Of a DNA stretch of 5,236 bases, positions 1-4,238 are shown in pieces. Both the position numbers and the translations under genes were made by a program. Origin of the DNA: Chloroflexota bacterium (GTDB taxonomy: Bacteria; Chloroflexota; Dehalococcoidia; SM23-28-2); NCBI GenBank assembly GCA_030691665.1, contig JAUYDU010000094.1, positions 1 through 5,236 of the forward strand. Reading direction: 5' to 3'. The notes beneath the pieces were generated by a model. That model was not told where the DNA came from, did no database searches, and saw nothing but the letters and a program-made list of their open reading frames with translations. Position 1 is the stretch's first letter; every line of letters starts with the position of its first letter.

Positions 1-68
1 GGAAGGTCGTCTATCAGAACGAGGAGGTCACCATCTATCGCTTGTGGGGGTCAGGGGCAGCTTATTGA
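1..68 (+). CDS. C-terminal end of a DUF2298 (Chlor_Arch_YYY) membrane protein, partial
   Basis: Only the last 21 codons are in the window, ending in TGA at 66-68. The visible residues include VVYQNEEVTIYRLW. A tail of the form 'vy.n..vtIYrv' is how large multi-pass DUF2298 proteins of Chloroflexi and Archaea commonly end; the family is thought to act in envelope or glycan biology, with unproven chemistry. The reading is supported inside the window by a second, longer copy of the same tail at 882-1058: bases 9-44 and 1014-1049 match at 27 of 36 positions in the same codon register. The body of the protein lies to the left of the window, so its length and membrane topology cannot be seen. Confidence 0.6.
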   Translation, partial: KVVYQNEEVTIYRLWGSGAAY

Positions 69-94
69 CAGTGACGGCGGATATGACCTAGCAT
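65..94 (+). promoter_or_regulatory. Candidate promoter of the methyltransferase gene
   Basis: A perfect -35 box TTGACA lies at 65-70 and overlaps the TGA stop of the upstream gene. A weaker -10 box TAGCAT lies at 89-94, 18 bases further on. Transcription would begin near 101, about 20 bases before the ATG at 122. The -35 match is exact but the -10 matches only four of six bases, so read-through from the upstream gene is an equally possible source of transcript. Confidence 0.4.
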
Positions 95-121
95 GCGGAC
101 GCCTGAGGATAAGAAACAGCT

Positions 122-862
122 ATGGAGGATCATGTCTACCACCTCTACCACCAGCAAGAGGATAGCTGGTGGTGGGGCGTGGGGCGGCGAGCCCTGATCA
201 GGAGCCTCTGGCGTCGCTACGGTTCTCCCTGCCACCAGCCTAACATACTGGAGATCGGCTGCGGCACCGGGGCGATGCTGGCGGACCTGGGACGCCTGGG
301 CGCTGCCTACGGCCTGGACGTGGCGCCCCTGGCGGTGAAGTACTGCCGGGAGCGGGGTATCGATTCCGTCTGCCTGGGGGATGCCCAGGCCCTCCCCTAC
401 AGGGATGAGCGCTTCGATCTGGTGGTCGCTATCGACGTCCTGGAGCACCTGGACGACGATGCTGGGGCGTTGCGGGAGATCCTGCGGGTCTGCCGCAGGG
501 GCGGTAGGTTCATCGGCACCGTGCCTGCATTTCAATTCCTGTGGAGCGGGCGTGACGTCCAGCTTCGCCATCGGCGGCGGTACACCCTGAGGGAGGTGAA
601 GGCGAAGGTTGCCGACGCGGGGTTTCGCGTTGTCAAGGCCAGCTACCTCAACCTCCCCTTCTTTCCTGTGGTGTTCCTGCTGCTACACGCGGGGCAATTC
701 TCGGCCACGGGGTACAGTCTCAAAATGGACTACGCCCTCCTTCCCCCGGCAGTAAACCAACTGGTCACCCGCCTGGTGGAGTACGAGGCCCGGCTGGTGG
801 CCCACGTGGACCTTCCTCTGGGCACCTCCGCCGTCTGGGTGGCCCGCAGGCCAGCCCGGTGA
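122..862 (+). CDS. Class I SAM-dependent methyltransferase (type 11 family)
   Basis: Predicted cytoplasmic enzyme of 246 residues that transfers a methyl group from S-adenosylmethionine; the acceptor is unknown. The Rossmann core is clear: motif I LEIGCGTG at 43-50, the acidic end of strand beta-2 in GLDVAP with D66, GDAQALPY at 86-93, and FDLVVAIDVLEHL at 98-110. An N-terminal EDSWWWGVGRR (13-23) and a later WSGRD...H.RRY block (141-154) are typical of methyltransferases found beside glycan and envelope genes. ATG 122 is the first possible start because an in-frame TAA lies at 110-112; the nearest Shine-Dalgarno-like GAGG (105-108) is rather far away at 13 bases. It follows a DUF2298 gene and is followed by a fragment of the same family, which suggests an envelope-glycan role but does not prove it. 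The family call is firm, the substrate is not. Confidence 0.92.
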   Translation: MEDHVYHLYHQQEDSWWWGVGRRALIRSLWRRYGSPCHQPNILEIGCGTGAMLADLGRLGAAYGLDVAPLAVKYCRERGIDSVCLGDAQALPYRDERFDLVVAIDVLEHLDDDAGALREILRVCRRGGRFIGTVPAFQFLWSGRDVQLRHRRRYTLREVKAKVADAGFRVVKASYLNLPFFPVVFLLLHAGQFSATGYSLKMDYALLPPAVNQLVTRLVEYEARLVAHVDLPLGTSAVWVARRPAR

Positions 863-881
863 TCTCCTGCCCCCTCCCTTG

Positions 882-1058
882 CCTTCACCCTCGCCCGAGG
901 AGGCAAAGGCGATCCTCGACAAGTACGACGTGGAGTACGTCTACGTCGGGCGGCCGGAGCGAGAAGTCTACGGCGAGGAGGGGCCAGCCAGGTTCGCCGC
1001 GCTGGGGCGGGCGGTCTACCAGCAGGGTCAGGTCACCATCTATCGGGTAGAACGCTGA
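882..1058 (+). pseudogene. Headless DUF2298 C-terminal remnant
   Basis: The third forward frame encodes a run beginning SPEEAKAILDKYDVEYVYVG and ending GQVTIYRVER before TGA at 1056-1058. This has the form of the end of a DUF2298 protein: a 'lL.kY.VeYVyVG..Er..Y' block followed by the 'vyq...vtIYrv' tail also seen at 3-68. No transmembrane body precedes it; the frame runs back out of register into the end of the methyltransferase gene. The only nearby start, TTG at 879, lacks a purine-rich ribosome binding site. It is best read as what remains of a second DUF2298 gene after a deletion, or as a tail displaced when the methyltransferase gene arrived. The left edge is approximate. A functional fragment or a frameshifted fusion with the methyltransferase is less likely. 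Confidence 0.6.
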
Positions 1059-1115
1059 TTCCTGGGCACTTCCGTCTGAGATGTTGAGGCCGCAGGGAGA
1101 GGGACAAGACGAAGC

Positions 1116-1391
1116 CTATGGGACTACTTCTGCTAGCTGGATATGAGGGACGAGAACCGTGCGGATTTCTGGCTTTACACTGATCTTGACATAGACTACG
1201 GGCGTCCCCTTGCCCTCCTTCTCCTTGCCAGCCTTTCGATTGGCCTCACACAACTGGGGGTCATCGTCCGGCAGGAAGAACAGCTCAGCACCATCGGGAA
1301 TCCGCTCTAGAATCTCAGGGTGCTCAAGGGCGTAGAGCATGAAGCGCCCGTGCTGCTCCAGGTTCCTATCGATCATCTCCTCGCGCCTCAT
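1116..1391 (-). CDS. DUF5647-like small protein of unknown function
   Basis: A 91-residue soluble protein with no signal peptide or membrane segment. It resembles the DUF5647 family: an N-terminal helix with an 'IDRNLE' start (7-12), ALEHPEILERIPDGAELFFL (21-40), the acidic PDDDPQLCEANRKAG (41-55) and a strand VVYVKI (65-70). The family has no known activity. Its ATG overlaps the stop of the upstream gene as ATGA (1388-1391), which points to translational coupling and one transcript. A second in-frame ATG at codon 6 is possible, but GAGGAG abuts it with no spacing, so the overlapping start is preferred. It converges on the DUF2298 remnant with a 57-base gap in which no clear terminator is seen. 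The family match is from memory of its sequence pattern. Confidence 0.72.
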   Translation of the reverse strand: MRREEMIDRNLEQHGRFMLYALEHPEILERIPDGAELFFLPDDDPQLCEANRKAGKEKEGKGTPVVYVKISVKPEIRTVLVPHIQLAEVVP

Positions 1392-1714
1392 CCCATGCTC
1401 GCCCTTTCATATCGTTCCCTAAGCTCACGCCATCTGCTCTTCAGCATCTGATAGGCATAGCCATAGGCCTCGCTGTCGCTGGCGAATCTCAGTCGCCGCT
1501 CCTCAACGCGGCCATCCGGATAGAATGTGTGCTGGTGGACGAACCCGTGGGCATTATCGACCCTCACGAGCGGCTTAACCTCTTCTCCGACATGCAGTTC
1601 CAACTGGACCGTAAACCTTAGGACCTCACCTCTTTCGGTGGTGAAGTTGGCCCGCAAAAGGATTTGGTTTTCGGGATCGAGGAAGAATCTAAAGGAGGTT
1701 TCTTTGGCAGCCAC
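1388..1714 (-). CDS. Small conserved-looking protein, first gene of an overlapping pair
   Basis: A 108-residue protein starting at GTG 1714. The N-terminal half reads as beta strands (FRFFLDPENQILLRANF, VLRFTVQLEL). A central motif RVDNAHGFVHQHTFYPDG (51-68) carries three histidines (H56, H60, H62), and the C-terminus is a charged helix (87-104). It resembles small uncharacterised families with a 'R.DnaHGf.H.h..pdG' core, perhaps DUF7718. The pattern faintly recalls the DNA.hH...H segment of TumE-type (DUF6516) toxins, but that is weak. No other in-frame start exists between the promoter and the gene. It overlaps the downstream DUF5647-like gene by four bases, so the two proteins are probably made together. 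Function unknown; a metal- or nucleotide-binding role for the histidines is only a guess. Confidence 0.72.
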   Translation of the reverse strand: MAAKETSFRFFLDPENQILLRANFTTERGEVLRFTVQLELHVGEEVKPLVRVDNAHGFVHQHTFYPDGRVEERRLRFASDSEAYGYAYQMLKSRWRELRERYERASMG

Positions 1715-1729
1715 GACCCCGTTTGCCTC

Positions 1730-1738
1730 ATTATATCA
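1730..1738 (-). promoter_or_regulatory. Extended -10 promoter of the two-gene pair
   Basis: On the minus strand the bases read TGATATAAT: a perfect TATAAT (1735-1730) with the TG of an extended -10 one base upstream. No recognisable -35 is seen at the usual distance, as is common for extended -10 promoters. Transcription would start near 1723, only about nine bases before the GTG at 1714, so the message would be nearly leaderless. The AT-rich box stands out in a GC-rich stretch. Confidence 0.65.
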
Positions 1739-1803
1739 TGGCGAGCCGGGGCAGCCGCTCGGCCCTCCGACGCTGCGACCCTGCTCTGGCTGGCCATCGC
1801 CCT

Positions 1804-2619
1804 CTAGTGGGCGATAATCTCCTCGCCGCCGTCGACGCCGATGACGTTGCCGGTCATCCAGGCCGCCCGCTCGTCGGCCAGGACGGCGATCAGGCGGGCC
1901 ACGTCCTGGGTGGTGGTGATGCGACCGCTGGGGTTGCGCTGGGCGGCGATGGCCAGCATCTGCTCGTGGCCGGGGATCTTGCGCAGGGCCGGCGTATCGG
2001 TGATGCCCGCTCGAATGGCGTTGACGGCGATCCCCCGGCGGGCCAGCTCGACCGCCAGGTGGCGGACGTGGTACTCCAGGGCAGCCTTGGCGCAGCCCAC
2101 CGGGCCGTACTCGGGCCAGACGCGGGTGGAGCCGGAGCTGGTCATGGCGTAGACCCGGCTGCCCGGCCCCAGCAGCCGGCGATAGACCATCTCCTGCACC
2201 CAGTAGACCAGGCTGTGAGCCATCACGTCCAGGGTCATCTCCATCTGGGCCTGGCTGGCTGCCTCCTTGGGGTTGTCGGGAACGTAGGGCCTCAGCGTGC
2301 CGAAGGCCAGGGAGTGGAGCATCACCCGCACGTACGCAGGCTCCTTCTCAGCCTTCAGCCGCTCCTGCACGGCGTCCAGGATTTGGCCTCGCTTCCTGGC
2401 GTCGGCGGCGTTCATGTTGAAGAAGATCGCCTCCCGGCCCATGTCCTGAATCTGGGCCAACACCCGCTGGGCGTTGGGCAGGGTGGAGCGCAGGTCCAGG
2501 TGCACGCCGAAGATGTGCATTCCGTTGCTGGCCAGCTCCAGGGCGGTGGCCGCCCCCATGCCGCTGGAGGCGCCGAGGATGAGCGCCCATCGGTCTCGCA
2601 GGCCATTCCCCTCAGCCAC
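1804..2619 (-). CDS. FabL/FabI-like short-chain dehydrogenase (probable enoyl-ACP reductase type)
   Basis: A 271-residue NAD(P)H-dependent reductase of the SDR superfamily. The cofactor loop GASSGMG is at 16-22 and HLDLRS (40-45) has an arginine suited to NADPH. HSLAFG (102-107) replaces the classical NNAG. The catalytic pair is Y171 and K178 in YGPVGCAK, giving Y-x6-K rather than Y-x3-K; this spacing marks the FabI/FabL enoyl-ACP reductases of fatty acid synthesis. The GASSGMG loop, the SSGS before the tyrosine and the end GNVIGVDGG resemble FabL more than FabI, and the second FabI tyrosine (Y146) is a serine here. The start is GTG 2619, with a strong Shine-Dalgarno GGAGGGAG at 2636-2629, nine bases away. 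It lies 117 bases downstream of galU on the same strand, with a palindromic repeat between. It may reduce a substrate other than enoyl-ACP. Confidence 0.9.
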   Translation of the reverse strand: MAEGNGLRDRWALILGASSGMGAATALELASNGMHIFGVHLDLRSTLPNAQRVLAQIQDMGREAIFFNMNAADARKRGQILDAVQERLKAEKEPAYVRVMLHSLAFGTLRPYVPDNPKEAASQAQMEMTLDVMAHSLVYWVQEMVYRRLLGPGSRVYAMTSSGSTRVWPEYGPVGCAKAALEYHVRHLAVELARRGIAVNAIRAGITDTPALRKIPGHEQMLAIAAQRNPSGRITTTQDVARLIAVLADERAAWMTGNVIGVDGGEEIIAH

Positions 2620-2703
2620 AGGAATCGTCTCCCTCCGCCCTCAGTCAGGGTGGTTCTTCTCTACCGCCGCCCGAAGGCCACGCACAGAACAATCCGATAC
2701 AGG

Positions 2704-2730
2704 GCAGGGCTAAAGCCCTGCAGCTACGAC
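2704..2730. repeat. REP-like palindrome with GCTACGAC tail, copy 1
   Basis: GCAGGGCTAAAGCCCTGC (2704-2721) is a perfect inverted repeat with 8-bp arms and a two-base loop, followed by AGCTACGAC. The 18 bases at 2713-2730 recur exactly at 3838-3855 in the galU/SRP RNA spacer. Its intergenic position and the hairpin-plus-fixed-tail layout resemble REP-type dispersed repeats moved by RAYT transposases. It lies between galU and the dehydrogenase gene; the lack of a T-run on either side argues against a standard terminator. Confidence 0.75.
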
Positions 2731-2736
2731 TCCCCT

Positions 2737-3618
2737 CTAACCTCCAACCTCCAATCGGGCCAGCACCTCTTGCAGGTAGCGACGCAGCTCCGGCCCTAGG
2801 TCCGGCCGCCGCAGGGCCATCGAGAGCGACGCCTTGAGGAAGCCCAGGGGCCGCCCCACGTCGAACCGCTCACCGACGAAGCGGCAGGCATAGAGTGGCT
2901 CCACCTCCAGGAGCAGGCCCAGGCTATCCGTTAGCTGGATCTCGCCGCCCGCACCCGGCGGCGTGCGCTCGATGACCGGGAAGATGGCCGGCGTCAGCAC
3001 CAGGCGTCCCACCGTCCCCAGGTCCGACTTCGCCTCCGCGGCCGTCGGCTTCTCCACGATGCTCAGCACCTGATAGACCCGCTCCTCCAGCTCCTTCGGC
3101 TCGATGACGCCGTAGTGGGGCAACTCCTCCCGCGGTAGGCGCTCCACCGCCACCACGCTGCCGCCGTAGCGGTCGTGGACGTCCATGAGCTGGCCGATGG
3201 CCGGGACGTCACTCTCGATGATGTCGTCCGGGAAGAAGAGGGCGAAGGGCTCATCGCCCACCAGCGAGCGCGCCATGAGCACGGCGTGGCCGATGCCCAG
3301 GCGCTCCTTCTGGCGCACGTAGGCGATGTCTGCCACCTCGGCCACCCGGCGGACGTCCTCCGCCTGCTGGCGGCGGCCCTTCTGCTCCAGCCATCGCTCC
3401 AGTTCCAGGTCGCGGTCGAAATGGTCCTCCACCGCTCGCTTGCTGGCGGCGGTGACCATAATGATCTGCTCCAAGCCGGCCCTCAGCGCCTCCTCCACCA
3501 CGTACTGGATGGCTGGCCTGTCCACCAGGGGCAGCATCTCTTTGGGGACAGCCTTGGTGGCCGGCAGGAAGCGAGTACCGTAGCCAGCAGCCAGGATCAC
3601 CGCCTTGCGAACGTGCAC
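2737..3618 (-). CDS. galU: UTP-glucose-1-phosphate uridylyltransferase (UDP-glucose pyrophosphorylase)
   Basis: Cytoplasmic nucleotidyltransferase that makes UDP-glucose and pyrophosphate from UTP and glucose 1-phosphate, feeding glycan, glycolipid and sugar-nucleotide synthesis. The 293 residues match the usual GalU/GtaB length. The signature AAGYGTRFLPATKAVPKEML (10-29) holds the nucleotide loop with R16 and K26. Further family blocks are RQKERLGIGHAV (102-113), FFPDDII (128-134), GVIEP (170-174), VEKP (188-191), GAGGEIQLTDSL (222-233) and GERFDVGRPLGFLKA (249-263). The start is GTG 3618, with AAGGGGG at 3632-3626 seven bases upstream. A promoter lies just before it, so it is probably the first gene of a transcript that may continue into the dehydrogenase gene. 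A close nucleotidyltransferase acting on another sugar is possible, but the motifs favour GalU. Confidence 0.96.
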   Translation of the reverse strand: MHVRKAVILAAGYGTRFLPATKAVPKEMLPLVDRPAIQYVVEEALRAGLEQIIMVTAASKRAVEDHFDRDLELERWLEQKGRRQQAEDVRRVAEVADIAYVRQKERLGIGHAVLMARSLVGDEPFALFFPDDIIESDVPAIGQLMDVHDRYGGSVVAVERLPREELPHYGVIEPKELEERVYQVLSIVEKPTAAEAKSDLGTVGRLVLTPAIFPVIERTPPGAGGEIQLTDSLGLLLEVEPLYACRFVGERFDVGRPLGFLKASLSMALRRPDLGPELRRYLQEVLARLEVGG

Positions 3619-3647
3619 GAAATCGCCCCCTTTTCTTAACTGTGCGC

Positions 3648-3676
3648 ATTCTACAATAGGGATGAGAGGGCTTCAA
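3648..3676 (-). promoter_or_regulatory. galU promoter
   Basis: On the minus strand, -35 TTGAAG (3676-3671) and -10 TAGAAT (3653-3648) are separated by exactly 17 bases. Transcription would begin near 3641, giving a leader of about 22 bases with the ribosome binding site inside it. The -35 box falls within a small inverted repeat GGCTT-C-AAGCC (3669-3679), which could be a binding site or an eroded repeat. Confidence 0.6.
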
Positions 3677-3759
3677 GCCTGGGGGCCGAAACGGGCCATG
3701 GCTTCGGGCGTCTGGGCCTGCGTTTGCAGGGCTGATGGTCATCAAGAAAATAAATTCCC

Positions 3760-3779
3760 CTGCGGATTGAAATCCGCAG
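3760..3779. repeat. Hairpin A of the spacer element
   Basis: CTGCGGATT and AATCCGCAG form perfect 9-bp arms around a two-base GA loop. With hairpin B 32 bases downstream it makes a tandem pair. The last bases of A (GCAGCTT, 3776-3782) can instead pair with AAGCTGC (3789-3795), so an alternative middle hairpin is possible. Confidence 0.75.
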
Positions 3780-3791
3780 CTTTGACCGAAG

Positions 3792-3811
3792 CTGCGGGTT
3801 TTAACCCGCAG
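3792..3811. repeat. Hairpin B of the spacer element
   Basis: CTGCGGGTT and AACCCGCAG form perfect 9-bp arms around a TT loop. The arms differ from hairpin A by one base each, and the two changes compensate (A-T pair to G-C pair), so pairing is kept while sequence changes. Two linked hairpins of this kind resemble a REPIN-type doublet. Confidence 0.75.
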
Positions 3812-3891
3812 AGAGCCATTAAATAGCTAGTGGCCATAAGCCCTGCAGCTACGACCACCCGGCTGGCTTTTCCACCAGGTGGATAACCACC

Positions 3892-3920
3892 TTGACAGAA
3901 CGCGGGCGGTTATGTAGGAT
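3892..3920 (+). promoter_or_regulatory. SRP RNA promoter
   Basis: A perfect -35 TTGACA (3892-3897) is followed after exactly 17 bases by -10 TAGGAT (3915-3920). Initiation about seven bases later, near 3926-3928, coincides with the start of the terminal helix of the SRP RNA. The agreement of the two independent signals makes this a strong call. Confidence 0.75.
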
Positions 3921-3925
3921 ATCGC

Positions 3926-4200
3926 GAGGCCGTGCTAGACGGGGAGCTAGCGGTGCCCTGAACCCGCAATCCGCTATAGCGGGGTTGAATTCCCGCTCGA
4001 GGTCTTGGTACCGCAGGGACTGCCCTCGATAAGTAGCGTTGATGACCTGGCCCTGCGCGGCGAAGCGCTACGAACCCCGTCAGGTCCGGAAGGAAGCAGC
4101 GGTAAGTAGTTAGTTTCGGGTGCCGCAGGTCAACCTGGTTGGAGCTGGCTGTCGGGAGCAAGCCTACGGGCCGGATCGACAGCGGGTGCACGGCCGCTTC
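3926..4200 (+). ncRNA. ffs: Signal recognition particle RNA, large bacterial type (scRNA/6S-like with Alu domain)
   Basis: Structural RNA of the signal recognition particle, which with Ffh targets nascent membrane and secreted proteins. The conserved S-domain apex is CAGGTCCGGAAGGAAGCAGC at 4081-4100, with the GGAA tetraloop at 4088-4091, and the matching strand GGGTGCCGCAGG follows at 4118-4129. The 5' part contains the Alu-domain segment GGGGAGCTAGCGGTGCCCTG (3941-3960), then AACCCGCAATCCGCTATAGC (3961-3980). The ends pair: GGCCGTGC (3928-3935) with GCACGGCC (4188-4195). About 272 bases fits the large SRP RNA class known from Bacillus and relatives rather than the roughly 110-base 4.5S form. 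The exact ends are inferred from the terminal helix and promoter. It is transcribed away from galU and towards the G5 gene. Confidence 0.95.
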
Positions 4201-4206
4201 GCCCAG

Positions 4207-4219
4207 GGGGCCGCGCCCC
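4207..4219 (+). terminator. GC-rich stem-loop just after the SRP RNA
   Basis: GGGGC (4207-4211) and GCCCC (4215-4219) can form a five-pair stem with a three-base loop. There is no T-run after it, so it is at most a weak or factor-assisted terminator or a processing barrier. Confidence 0.25.
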
Positions 4220-4228
4220 AGCCCTAGC

Positions 4229-4234
4229 GAGGAA
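4229..4234 (+). promoter_or_regulatory. Ribosome binding site that favours the TTG start at 4239
   Basis: GAGGAA lies four bases before TTG 4239, the only conventional bacterial start codon in the frame with a purine-rich site and before the membrane segment. AGGGGAG at 4288-4294 is a rival site, but the codon it would serve is a rare ATT at 4305. Confidence 0.4.
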
Positions 4235-4238
4235 AATA

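Larger units (their letters stand above)
3726..3855. repeat. Compound palindromic element nested in a split REP-like repeat
   Basis: The outer ends are GCAGGGCT (3726-3733) and AAGCCCTGCAGCTACGAC (3838-3855), the left and right parts of the repeat at 2704-2730, here 104 bases apart. Between them lie two perfect hairpins with related arms (3760-3779 and 3792-3811). Near the inner boundaries are TGGTCAT (3736-3742) and TGGCCAT (3831-3837), differing at one base and possibly a target-site duplication. The outer arms could still pair and enclose the inner hairpins. No reading frame is credible here. The layout suggests a small non-autonomous element inserted into an older repeat. Confidence 0.55.

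Noticed and set aside
62..571. A 169-codon minus-strand frame opposite the methyltransferase
   Set aside because: The methyltransferase motifs are intact on the plus strand and the reverse product is Pro/Ala/His-rich without a known pattern.
1059..1115. A bidirectional terminator between the convergent DUF2298 remnant and the small gene pair
   Set aside because: No inverted repeat followed by a T-run could be found on either strand.
1723..2799. A 358-codon forward-strand reading frame opposite the dehydrogenase gene
   Set aside because: It mirrors the codons of a clear SDR protein in a GC-rich region, has a low-complexity His/Gly/Val composition, no recognisable domain, and runs into galU. 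It is an antisense shadow.
3175..3639. A 154-codon forward frame opposite galU
   Set aside because: It lies on the complement of an unmistakable GalU gene and has no domain or ribosome binding site support.
3760..3811. A very short CRISPR array
   Set aside because: There are only two repeats, each a perfect hairpin, 12 bases apart; no spacers of normal length and no cas genes.
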